The translations under genes and the position numbers were made by a program. A DNA stretch of 64,000 bases from Aquisediminimonas profunda. Lineage in GTDB: Bacteria > Pseudomonadota > Alphaproteobacteria > Sphingomonadales > Sphingomonadaceae. The first letter of the stretch is position 1. Each line of letters starts with the position of its first letter. The stretch lies in the NCBI RefSeq assembly GCF_019443285.1, contig NZ_CP080327.1, positions 682,001 to 746,000 on the forward strand. Reading direction: 5' to 3'. Shown here one piece after another: positions 8,816 to 16,826 of the stretch. Below the pieces are notes generated by a model that saw only the letters and a program-made list of their open reading frames with translations, did not search any database and was not told the origin of the DNA.

Positions 8816-9376
8816 TCAGCGGGCCAGCAGGTGTCGGCGCATGACGATTCCGGCCAGAAGGATCAGCAGTGCGAACGGCAGCAAGGTGATCATCACCTGA
8901 TTGGCGCCCGCGCTGCCGGCGCGGCGTGCCGCTTCGAAAAGTGCCGCGGTCCAAACCGGCGTGGTAAACGCGATGATGCCGAACACCGCAGAAGTCCGGA
9001 CTTGGACAAAGCCACTTGCCGTGAAGACCGGCAACCGCGTGCCCGGCAGGAAGCGGGCCACAAAAACGAGCCAAAGCGCGTAGTCCCGCATCCAATGCTC
9101 CGCGCGCTGGACATCCCGGCGCATTCTGAGCGACCTGCCCAGTGCACTGTTGCTACCCCATCGTCCGGTGAGGAACAGTGCGGCATCGCCGATGGCCGTG
9201 CCGAGAATGACCCCCGCAAGCGCCGCGACCGGGGATGCATCGAGCCGCGCGACAAGGACGCCCGCGGCAATTGTTGCGACATCCTCTGCGATGAAGGTGC
9301 CGCCGAACAGCAGGGTTGCCAGCAGCAGCGGCTGATCGGCCGCTGCCAGCAACGCCGGGGGGATGTCGGCCGGCAT
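8816..9376 (-). CDS. DedA/VTT-family membrane protein
   Basis: A 186-residue polytopic protein with the DedA hallmark: an N-terminal FIAEDVATIAAG segment (acidic residues in the first re-entrant helix), GTAIGDAALFLTGR, and FVARFLPGTRLPVFTASG with the conserved F-x-R-x-x-P-G-x-R. About four or five membrane segments are apparent. DedA/DUF368-type proteins flip phospholipid or undecaprenyl-phosphate headgroups across the inner membrane. It starts three bases after the DoxX-like gene and leads into the TPR/ATP-grasp/hydrolase genes, which hints that lipid-carrier transport belongs to the same process. Confidence 0.85.
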   Translation of the reverse strand: MPADIPPALLAAADQPLLLATLLFGGTFIAEDVATIAAGVLVARLDASPVAALAGVILGTAIGDAALFLTGRWGSNSALGRSLRMRRDVQRAEHWMRDYALWLVFVARFLPGTRLPVFTASGFVQVRTSAVFGIIAFTTPVWTAALFEAARRAGSAGANQVMITLLPFALLILLAGIVMRRHLLAR

Positions 9377-9379
9377 GGC

Positions 9380-9856
9380 TCAGGCTGCCCTGCGCTGCGG
9401 CGCAAGGCGCTCGAGAATCGTGTCGCGGCTGAGCCAGAGCAATGCTGCCGACGCGATCCAGACCCCGCAGGCGAGCGCAAACAACTCCCCACCGTCATGG
9501 GTGCCATCTGCGTTGAGCACCGAAATTCCAAGCGGCGTGAACAGGTGGAAGAAGATGGCGCCGGAAATCACGCCCATGGCCATCAGCGCGCCAATGGGCC
9601 GAAGAATGCGAAGCCGTTCAATCAGGCCGGCGAGCACAAGGGTCGACGCAATCAGTTCCCCTGTGCCAACGACATATTGTGAGAAGATCCCGTCGTGCGC
9701 GAACAGTCCGGGCCAGCCGAGCGATGCGCCCCAGACATCCAGGGTTCCAAAAATATACTGTGTTTCGGGCGAGTCCGTGAACTTGAAGAATAAGGACTGG
9801 ATAAAGACAAAGGCGATATAAAGGGTCAGGGCGACAGGCATGATCCGGCGCAGCAT
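9380..9856 (-). CDS. DoxX-like small membrane protein
   Basis: A 158-residue protein with four predicted membrane helices (about 8-24, 62-80, 88-108 and 125-145). The LYIAFVFIQSLFFKFTDSPET opening and VVGTGELIAS in helix two fit the DoxX/MauE-like superfamily of unknown biochemical role. It heads the minus-strand group DoxX - DedA - TPR - ATP-grasp - hydrolase, with only three bases to DedA. No catalytic motif is visible. Family membership is judged from the helix pattern, hence moderate confidence. Confidence 0.65.
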   Translation of the reverse strand: MLRRIMPVALTLYIAFVFIQSLFFKFTDSPETQYIFGTLDVWGASLGWPGLFAHDGIFSQYVVGTGELIASTLVLAGLIERLRILRPIGALMAMGVISGAIFFHLFTPLGISVLNADGTHDGGELFALACGVWIASAALLWLSRDTILERLAPQRRAA

Positions 9857-9955
9857 CTTCTTCTCCCTCGAATGGTTTTCGATGGAGTCCAGTGTCGCGA
9901 TTTCGCGCGCTCAGTTAAAATGCCATGACGCTATGAATTCCATGCAAATTTCGCG

Positions 9956-9971
9956 CTGTCCGCAAGGACAG
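9956..9971 (-). terminator. Short hairpin after the TonB receptor gene
   Basis: A perfect six-base stem (CTGTCC / GGACAG) around a GCAA tetraloop, just past the 3' end of the minus-strand TonB receptor gene. It is not followed by a clear U run, so it may be a weak or Rho-assisted terminator, or only an mRNA 3'-end stabiliser. Confidence 0.35.
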
Positions 9972-9975
9972 ACCA

Positions 9976-12333
9976 CTAAAAGCCGAAGCTCACCCCAAGG
10001 CGGATCGTGCGCGGGCGGAGCGGGGTCTGTTGCTGGCCAAGGCCGACGGAAAAGGGATTGCCGAACGCAAAGCTGTTTTCCCGGCCATTGAAGAGGTTGG
10101 TCGCGTCCAGGGTGAGCTTCCATGACCCGGCATCAAGCGCGGCAGAAAGACCGGCCTCCACATATTCGCCCTGTTCCAGCAGCAGTGGCGGAACAGTGCC
10201 GACGTTTGAGCCGCTGCGATAATGGGCGGAGCCATCCAGGACCAAAGTCAGATCAGGCGAAAGCGGCCGCGAATACCTCGCGGAGAGCCTTGCGCCATAA
10301 CGCGGGACATTCGGCAGCGAAGTTTCATCGAGGCCAACAAGTTGGACAGCCGGATTGTCCAGTGAACTGCGGTTCGCAAACAAGGCCCCTTCCACCAGCA
10401 GCGATGAAACCGGTCGCCAGGCCAGATCTGCGCTGAAGCCAAGGACGTGACCATTGCCGATATTGGCCGTCGCCGGAAAGCCGCTGCTGTCAAGCAGGTC
10501 AGCCTGGATGCTGCGCCAACGTGCGTAGGAGAGCGCAGCGTTTCCGGACAATGGCCCGCCTGAATGCCCGAAACGGAGTCCCGCTTCGCCTGTATAAAGC
10601 TTGTCGGAAACAAACCGGACGACGTTCCCGCCGGGATCGACGGCAATCCCTCCGCTCCGAAAGCCGCTGCGCAGGCGGGCAAAGACCTGAAGATCGTCGT
10701 TCGGCTTCCACAGGATGGCGAGTGTGGGGAGAACGCGGGTCTGATGGCGAGTCGGTTCGGGACCTTGTGGCCCGCTGACCAGAATGCCTGCGGCCCTTGC
10801 GCGCAGAAACCGGGCGCCAGCGGTCAATGACCAGCGCGATGACAGGGGAATCGTTCCTTCGCCAAACAGGGCGATTTCCCGTCTTTCATTGCGCACCCGG
10901 CTCAGTTCCGCGGTCGCGGACGGCGGCCCGAGCGCCTGCGCAATCCGATCGACATTGTTGACATAGCTCAGCCCTGCGACCCATGGATGCATGCTGCCTG
11001 CCCGCGATGACAGTCGTGTTTCGTGGGTGAACATCCGGATCGCCTCGTCGCGATCATAGGCAATGACACCTGTCGTTCCGGCAAGTCCCGTTGCATCGAA
11101 CCGCTCCGTGAGGTCATGCCGGACAATACCGGTGCTCGAAACAAGCTTCAGCCCACCCCAGCGCTTTGTGATCACGAGATTGCCGCCGCCGAAATCGCTT
11201 TCGTGCGGCTGCGCGATAGCTGCTGCGTGCGTCAATGGGGCAAGTCCGCGATCGGAATATTGGCCGTCGGATGTGCTGATGCTCTGGCTGAGCCCAGCGA
11301 TCTCGATCTCCCAGTGGTTGCCGGGGCTTGCACGCAGCGCGGCTCGGCCTCCCGAAATCCGGGTCGTGTTTGTATCCTTCAAGCCAAGCGTGGCATTGTC
11401 GATATAGCCCCCGAGGCGCTGGCGATACCCGACCACCCGGACAGCGACCTTGTCCGTGACCAATGGAATATTCAGCATCCCTCCCGTATCATAACTGTCA
11501 CGCCCGTCAGCGGTCATGGCCGAACCCAGGCTCGCATTGGCATGAAAACCTTCGAGGTCCGGCAGGTTTGGTGCGATGTGCACAATCCCGCCGAGCGCGC
11601 CCGCCCCGTATAGCGTGCCTTGCGGACCCTCAATGACTTCGATGGCGTCGATATCATAGAGCCGCAGGTCGGGCTCCGGCGCGTTGTAGGTCAGACGCAA
11701 TTCGCCAAGATACAGTCCGACTGTGGATTGGGTCGGGCCCGAAAAGCTGCTGTCGGCAATGCCTCGGACGAACAGCTTGTTCCGCCCCGGCCCGAGATTG
11801 GTTGCAACCAGTTCGGGCAGGCGGCCGACGAGCGCGGACGTGCCGGATTCGGAGGTCAAACCGATCGCTCCAACCGTCTCCACCCGGACGGATCCGGCAT
11901 AATCGGTCAAAGATTGGCCCTGTTTCGACGCGTTGACGATGATGTCCGGAGGCTGGCCATCCGTTTGTGATGCTGGCTGCACTGACTTAGCATGAGGAGC
12001 TGACGGCCCTGATCTCACCCGGCCTTCGACCGGAGATGGGGCGCGGACGATCCGGACCGTCCGTGCGTCGACCATGACGAACGTATAGCCCGTGTGCTCG
12101 AGCAGTTTCCGTAACGCGCGCTCAAGACTCATGCGACCATTCACCGCATTGCCAATAGCAACCGTTATTGCGGGGTCATTTCCGCCAATGGATACGCCGG
12201 CCTGTTGTCCGATTCGGATGAGGGATTGGTCAAGCGGAAGAGCAGGAATTGCAAAGCGCACCTCTGCGGCGGCAACGACCGGTGTTGCGATACAGAGTAA
12301 CGTGAGAAAAACGGGGAGAGAGCCCCGCCTCAC
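9976..12333 (-). CDS. TonB-dependent receptor with N-terminal STN signalling domain
   Basis: A 785-residue outer-membrane transducer. A signal peptide (1-22) is followed by a secretin/TonB short N-terminal (STN) domain at about 27-97, a TonB-box-like IIV segment (131-133), a plug domain with IEGPQGTLYGAGALGG, and a 22-strand-type barrel ending in the aromatic GVSFGF. The last residue is Phe, as expected for barrel assembly. It lies eight bases after the fecR-like gene, which itself overlaps an ECF sigma gene, so this is a FecA-type surface-signalling system. The STN domain should contact FecR in the periplasm. The substrate (siderophore or carbohydrate) cannot be told from sequence alone. Confidence 0.9.
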   Translation of the reverse strand: MRRGSLPVFLTLLCIATPVVAAAEVRFAIPALPLDQSLIRIGQQAGVSIGGNDPAITVAIGNAVNGRMSLERALRKLLEHTGYTFVMVDARTVRIVRAPSPVEGRVRSGPSAPHAKSVQPASQTDGQPPDIIVNASKQGQSLTDYAGSVRVETVGAIGLTSESGTSALVGRLPELVATNLGPGRNKLFVRGIADSSFSGPTQSTVGLYLGELRLTYNAPEPDLRLYDIDAIEVIEGPQGTLYGAGALGGIVHIAPNLPDLEGFHANASLGSAMTADGRDSYDTGGMLNIPLVTDKVAVRVVGYRQRLGGYIDNATLGLKDTNTTRISGGRAALRASPGNHWEIEIAGLSQSISTSDGQYSDRGLAPLTHAAAIAQPHESDFGGGNLVITKRWGGLKLVSSTGIVRHDLTERFDATGLAGTTGVIAYDRDEAIRMFTHETRLSSRAGSMHPWVAGLSYVNNVDRIAQALGPPSATAELSRVRNERREIALFGEGTIPLSSRWSLTAGARFLRARAAGILVSGPQGPEPTRHQTRVLPTLAILWKPNDDLQVFARLRSGFRSGGIAVDPGGNVVRFVSDKLYTGEAGLRFGHSGGPLSGNAALSYARWRSIQADLLDSSGFPATANIGNGHVLGFSADLAWRPVSSLLVEGALFANRSSLDNPAVQLVGLDETSLPNVPRYGARLSARYSRPLSPDLTLVLDGSAHYRSGSNVGTVPPLLLEQGEYVEAGLSAALDAGSWKLTLDATNLFNGRENSFAFGNPFSVGLGQQQTPLRPRTIRLGVSFGF

Positions 12334-12340
12334 TGCGAGT

Positions 12341-13276
12341 TCAAGCAGTCAGTCGCCATCCATTCGGAGTAGCGGTCACCTTGATCCCGAGCAAGCCCTG
12401 GACTTCGCGCATGGTCACCACAGGGTCGCGGCCAGTCTCGATTGTTCCCGAAAAGCGAAGCGCGCCGATCGCTGGATCGACCGAAACAGAAACACCCAAG
12501 GCACGAGACAGGTCGACCGCAATCCGGGCAATTGCAGCGTCGCGATAACTCAGACGGCCGCTTCGCCAAGACCCGACACTCGCCGGGTCGGTGGCGCTGA
12601 CGACAGGTGCGGCAGCATGCGTTGCCAGCATCAACTGGTTCCCGGCCTGGATCAACACAGCATCATCATCCGGGTTGTAACGCACCGCGCCTTCGCCGAC
12701 TGCAACTTCCAATCCGCTGGCATCCTTGCGGACATTGAACCGGGTACCGACATCGACCAGCTTGGAGTCTCCAGTCTGCACGATAAACGGATTGGCAGGA
12801 TCGTGTCGGATCGTGAACGCGGCTTCGCCGTCTTCAAGCCTTGCATAGCGATCATGCTTTCGGTCAATCGCGATTCTGGTGCCACCGTTGAGTTCGATCC
12901 TGGAGCCATCGTTCAGGGCAATCGTGCGCATTTCGCCGGGACGGGTCTGAAACGTTTCCAGATCGGGACCACCGGCAAGGAATGGCGTTGCGACGAGCGC
13001 GAGCATGGCCGTTGCTGATGCAATCATGACGCCACGGCGCCTGAACCAGGGCGTGGCCTCATTGTCATTACTCGCGGGTGCCAGAGTTACTAAACTTTTC
13101 TCAAGTGCCTGCGCGTAATGTTGGTCCGCCAGTGCGACCTTGTCATAGGCATCGCCATGCGCTGGATCAGCCTCCAGCCAATCCGTGAACGCTGCCCAGT
13201 CGGCATCGCTCGCTGTGGGGGCAGCAAGGCGAAGACGCCAGGCAATTGCGGCATCCAGAATAGCTTCATCCATCAT
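12341..13276 (-). CDS. FecR-family anti-sigma/sigma regulator
   Basis: A 311-residue inner-membrane regulator. The N-terminal cytoplasmic part holds the DUF4880-type segment (WLEADPAHGDAYD-like, about 33-50), one membrane helix lies at about 81-100, and the periplasmic FecR domain follows (RPGEMRTIALNDGSRIELN and VDVGTRFNVRKD). A C-terminal secretin-like STN-binding region (about 235-310) ends the protein. It relays ligand occupancy of the downstream receptor to the upstream ECF sigma factor. The start codon lies inside the sigma gene (8-11 base overlap depending on which of two adjacent ATG codons is used). Confidence 0.9.
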   Translation of the reverse strand: MMDEAILDAAIAWRLRLAAPTASDADWAAFTDWLEADPAHGDAYDKVALADQHYAQALEKSLVTLAPASNDNEATPWFRRRGVMIASATAMLALVATPFLAGGPDLETFQTRPGEMRTIALNDGSRIELNGGTRIAIDRKHDRYARLEDGEAAFTIRHDPANPFIVQTGDSKLVDVGTRFNVRKDASGLEVAVGEGAVRYNPDDDAVLIQAGNQLMLATHAAAPVVSATDPASVGSWRSGRLSYRDAAIARIAVDLSRALGVSVSVDPAIGALRFSGTIETGRDPVVTMREVQGLLGIKVTATPNGWRLTA

Positions 13277-13841
13277 CGGTCATTCCCTTGACACTGTGAC
13301 GGTGCGCACCTTCACTATCCGCATTCAACTCATCGTGAACAATGACGATTTCACGATATGCGCGTTGAAGATGCTTCTCAACTGCACTGAGGGATATCCC
13401 CAATTCCGCGGCAATATCCTTCTGCGGCCGCCCTTCGATCCGCACCGCACGGAAGGCATAGGCCGTCCGTTCAGGCAGGGCGTCGATCCGCTTCTCGACG
13501 CGGCGCAAATAGTCCCGGGCGATCAGCACGCGTTCGGCGGACGGAGAGGCATCGGCCGGGGCCGTTGGCGTGCCGGCCATATGACCTTCCACCCATGCCG
13601 TCTCACGGGCCGCGCGTCGTCCGCCCGCGCGTTTCATGTCGAGCACGAGATTGTCCGCCATCCGATAGATGTACGCCAAGGGCTCAGAAATGGGGCCTGC
13701 GTCCAGCGCGCGGATCTTGATCCAAAGGTCCTGAAGGACATCATTGGCATCGTCGTCATTGCGCAGCCGGGCGCGCAAAAAGCGCTTGAGGGCAATACGG
13801 TTGGCATCAAAGACCGCTTCGAGGCCCGACAGTTCGGTCAT
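13266..13841 (-). CDS. ECF sigma factor, FecI-like
   Basis: A 191-residue RNA polymerase sigma factor. Region 2 includes DANDVLQDLWIKIR and YIYRMADNLVLDMKR; region 4 includes LPERTAYAFRAVRIEGRPQKDIAAELGISLSAVEKHLQRAYRE-type helix-turn-helix, split here by function, with the recognition helix near the C-terminus. I chose the ATG at 13841, which gives the usual FecI length; the reading frame continues upstream into a low-quality stretch overlapping the glycan gene and is rejected. It is translationally coupled to fecR and probably activates the receptor gene. Confidence 0.85.
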   Translation of the reverse strand: MTELSGLEAVFDANRIALKRFLRARLRNDDDANDVLQDLWIKIRALDAGPISEPLAYIYRMADNLVLDMKRAGGRRAARETAWVEGHMAGTPTAPADASPSAERVLIARDYLRRVEKRIDALPERTAYAFRAVRIEGRPQKDIAAELGISLSAVEKHLQRAYREIVIVHDELNADSEGAHRHSVKGMTDDG

Positions 13842-13944
13842 GCGCGCAATGAGGAAGCGGGGAGCATGGGATGCGCGATAGTGCGCTCCACCCGTCTTGT
13901 CATGACGGAAAGTCGAACCCGAGGTTCGATACCGCGCAAGGACT

Positions 13945-15147
13945 TCAGGCAAACGCCAATTCCGGGTCGCTGGCCAGTGCCATGTCAGACAGGTCAAGAC
14001 TGCGGATGATGGCCGCCGCCGCCCGGGCGGAAGCCGGGGTTCGAGAGACATCAAACGTGCGGGCCAGCAAGGCATGTTGTCGGGGTTTGTAAACGTTGGC
14101 GTGCTCTTCGACCGCAAGATCCAGCGCTTCGCCAAGGCGATCAAGGCTGTTGACGACTGGCCCCGCGCCCCAATGCGCAAAGTTGGGATCATGCTCATGC
14201 GCGAAACCGAACGGGTTCAGGAATACGCAGGGACGCGGCGTACGCAGGAATTCATAGACCTGGCTGCTCGCGTCCCCGAGATAGACATCCGCGCAATTTG
14301 TGTAGGTCATGTCCGTCGAAGCAGTGCTGCCCTTGTCGACATGGATATGTGGCGCATCCAGGTAACGCCTGTGCAGGCCACCCGGAAAGTCCATCCGGAA
14401 CTTGTCGATCGTGAGCACCACCCGTCGTTGGAAAAGCATCACATGCGGCGCAAAGATGAGGTTGTAGCGATCCTGTTCGAGGAACCAGTCCAGAACCGCG
14501 CGTCCCCATTTATACCAGGATGAAAGATGCGGCGAGAGATGGGGGTTGTAAAGAATTGTCGGCCGGCCGTTCGACTGAAGCGGCATCAGCCGACCGCACT
14601 CCGGTGCGATATCGAATTTCGAATAGCCGGTAATGGTCACGCGTTCAGGCGCAACCCCGGCCTCGTCGACCAGCCGATCCCTGATCTTCGGACCGGCCGC
14701 GAGGATGTGATCAAAAAGCGCGGTGGACTTGCCAAAGCCGATCGCCCGGTCTCCTGCGCCGTGATCCGCGAGAAACATCCTGAGCCCCGAAAGTCCATAT
14801 CTCGTTTTCAGAACAAGCGATGTTCGTTCTGTAACAACGAGCGCATCGAGCGATCTGAAGAAGGAAAGGTTATCTCCATAGACGAGCAGCTTTGCCGCCG
14901 GCACCACGCCACCCAGCACACGGGCTCCCGCCTTGCGCGCGGCAGATGAGATCGAAAGGCGTTCGTAACGGACCGAGGGAAGATCGGACCCTGCTGAAAG
15001 GCGCTGCACCTCATTCGACAGCGCATCGTTCGTCATGGCCACGACCACCTCAACATCGGGTCGCGCGCGCGCCAGGGCAAGCGCGATCGGCAAGCTGTGG
15101 GCGACCTGATGAATCTGGTCATGATTGAAGAGAAAGCCCACCCGCAT
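13945..15147 (-). CDS. GT-B glycosyl-/glycerophosphotransferase-like protein (CDP-glycerol transferase family)
   Basis: A 400-residue two-domain GT-B-like protein. The N-terminal Rossmann domain opens with GFLFNHDQIHQVAHSLP. The C-terminal half has PTILYNPHLSPHLSSWYKWG, NLIFAPHVMLF, and DVYLGDASSQVYEFL followed by PCVFLNPFG. These match the layout of CDP-glycerol:glycerophosphotransferase and capsule-transferase (TagB/F, KpsS-like) families, including the conserved DxSS motif that contacts the donor. No membrane helix or signal peptide is seen. It borders the minus-strand glycan cluster and faces away from the HAD phosphatase gene. Donor and acceptor are unknown. Confidence 0.65.
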   Translation of the reverse strand: MRVGFLFNHDQIHQVAHSLPIALALARARPDVEVVVAMTNDALSNEVQRLSAGSDLPSVRYERLSISSAARKAGARVLGGVVPAAKLLVYGDNLSFFRSLDALVVTERTSLVLKTRYGLSGLRMFLADHGAGDRAIGFGKSTALFDHILAAGPKIRDRLVDEAGVAPERVTITGYSKFDIAPECGRLMPLQSNGRPTILYNPHLSPHLSSWYKWGRAVLDWFLEQDRYNLIFAPHVMLFQRRVVLTIDKFRMDFPGGLHRRYLDAPHIHVDKGSTASTDMTYTNCADVYLGDASSQVYEFLRTPRPCVFLNPFGFAHEHDPNFAHWGAGPVVNSLDRLGEALDLAVEEHANVYKPRQHALLARTFDVSRTPASARAAAAIIRSLDLSDMALASDPELAFA

Positions 15148-15223
15148 GCCAGTTGACGGCGCGGGTTGGTGATATCCGCACTTGTAAGGTGCGGAATGGG
15201 AACGGGCCCGGCGTCATACCGCG

Positions 15224-15943
15224 GTGAACGGTTCCGAACTTGCCTTGCCCCTTGCGAAAAGCAGGGAAGAAAATGTCCGAGTGGCAATTTTCGACCTTGA
15301 TCGCACTGTCACGCGTATCGGGACCTATTCGCCATTTCTCCTGTTTGCCGCGCGCCGCCTCAATCCGTTGCGGCTCGCATATGTCCCCTTGGTGCTTTTG
15401 GCGATGGCCGGTTACAAGCTTCATCTCCTGTCTCGAAAGAGGCTGAAGGAAACCATGCACCGGCTCATGCTTGGCAATGCGGTCAACCATGACCGGATGG
15501 CCGCTGTCGCGGGCGCGTTTGCTGCTCACACAATCGCACGCAACATTTATCCCGAAGCAAGGCTTTTGCTGGAACAGGAGCGGGACGGCGGTGCAATGGT
15601 TGTCATCGCCAGCGCCGCGCATGAATTTTATCTCGCGCCAATATGCGACGCGCTGGGAGCGCACCATGTCATTGGCACAAGGTCAACAGAATTGGGCCCG
15701 GTCCTGAGGGCGCGGATCAATGGGGAGAATTGTTACGGGCTGGAAAAATGCCGCCGGATCGAGTCCTTTCTGACCGAACGCGGCCTTTCGCGCGAAAAGA
15801 CCCATGTGCGACTGTTTTCGGACGACTATTCCGACCTTCCCAGCCTTCTGTTCGCCGATGAGGCCGTGGCGACCAATCCGTCGCGAAAGCTCTTGCGAAG
15901 CGCCCGGCGGTTGAACTGGACGATTGTGGATTGGCGGCGATAA
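15224..15943 (+). CDS. HAD-IB phosphatase, PgpC/SerB-like
   Basis: A 239-residue haloacid-dehalogenase-type phosphatase. Motif I is FDLDRTVT (nucleophile D24, acid D26), motif II is S130 in VIAS, motif III K175, and motif IV SDDYSD (D200, D204). A hydrophobic insertion at about 35-66 resembles the cap/membrane segment of phosphatidylglycerophosphatase C and other HAD-IB enzymes, so a lipid phosphate substrate is plausible. The start is a GTG at 15224; another GTG at 15281 sits just before motif I. It converges with a CDP-alcohol phosphatidyltransferase gene 21 bases away, a natural partner for a phosphatidyl-X-phosphate phosphatase. Confidence 0.8.
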   Translation: MNGSELALPLAKSREENVRVAIFDLDRTVTRIGTYSPFLLFAARRLNPLRLAYVPLVLLAMAGYKLHLLSRKRLKETMHRLMLGNAVNHDRMAAVAGAFAAHTIARNIYPEARLLLEQERDGGAMVVIASAAHEFYLAPICDALGAHHVIGTRSTELGPVLRARINGENCYGLEKCRRIESFLTERGLSREKTHVRLFSDDYSDLPSLLFADEAVATNPSRKLLRSARRLNWTIVDWRR

Positions 15944-15964
15944 ACGCTTGCCGCCCTTGCGCGG

Positions 15965-16639
15965 TCATTTGCCGGACAGAAAGAGCTGACGCCCGATCCG
16001 CGCAGTTTGCAGGACAAAGAGCAGGATCAGAAGGACTCCGAAACCGCCAATGAACAGGTCAAAGACAGACCAGCCGTTCACCTGCATCGACTGTGGCCCG
16101 GTGGCCAGCATCAACAGCGTCATGGCGATCAGCACGAGCCTCAGCTCTGTCGGCCCGCCTGCAAGATAGGTGAGCTGGAACTGCCCGGTCTGCCGCGCGG
16201 TCAGAAAGGTATGAACTGAGAGCAGGAGATATCCCGATATTGCAAAAAGGGCGACATCCAGCCTGACGAAGCTGCTGGCCGCCAGACCCAACGCAATAGC
16301 CAGATTCCCGATTGCATCCAGACTATGGTCAATGAAATATCCGAATTGCGGGCGCTCCGACTTGCGAAATCGTGCCAGGCTCCCGTCAAGCGAATCGCCA
16401 AACCAGTTGATGCAGTAGCCGGCGATGGCGAGCCAAAGCCAGGCAAGTTGGAAGGGGCTCAGCGCATATCCGGCTGCGACGGCCATCCAGCCCAACACGC
16501 CAATCGCGGTCATGTGGTCAGGCATGATTTTGGCCGGGACACGCGCGCACAGCCAGTCGAGCAGGCGTCGCTCGGCCGCTGCCAGAATGTTCTGCTGTAT
16601 CCGCTGCACGTGCTTCGACTCAACCATTTGCAAGGACAT
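15965..16639 (-). CDS. CDP-alcohol phosphatidyltransferase
   Basis: A 224-residue membrane enzyme of the PgsA/Pss superfamily. The full catalytic signature is present: D82-x2-D85-G86-x2-A89-R90-x9-G100-x3-D104-x3-D108. Six or so membrane helices surround it. It would swap CMP in a CDP-diacylglycerol for an alcohol headgroup. I chose the ATG at 16639; a second ATG lies four codons further in, and neither has a strong ribosome site. The long reading frame upstream looks non-coding. It is the last gene of a minus-strand glycan/lipid operon, 187 bases after a GT4 gene, and faces a PgpC-like phosphatase. The headgroup is unknown. Confidence 0.85.
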   Translation of the reverse strand: MSLQMVESKHVQRIQQNILAAAERRLLDWLCARVPAKIMPDHMTAIGVLGWMAVAAGYALSPFQLAWLWLAIAGYCINWFGDSLDGSLARFRKSERPQFGYFIDHSLDAIGNLAIALGLAASSFVRLDVALFAISGYLLLSVHTFLTARQTGQFQLTYLAGGPTELRLVLIAMTLLMLATGPQSMQVNGWSVFDLFIGGFGVLLILLFVLQTARIGRQLFLSGK

Positions 16640-16826
16640 AGGCCCAACCGGGCTCAGGAGACATTGCGAAATGCAAGATTCAACAGTCGCCACCAAAGCG
16701 GGAGATGCTGGTTGCGACGCCACCGGTTTCGGCTTGCTCCATTTGGGCGCGCATAAGACGGGCGTTCTCTGGGCACGATCATGCCGGATTTGCGCCGCGG
16801 CTCCACACTTTCTGCACCGTGGATCA

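Noticed and set aside
13842-14198. N-terminal extension of the ECF sigma frame
   Set aside because: It overlaps the GT-B gene, lacks sigma-family likeness and would give an abnormal length.
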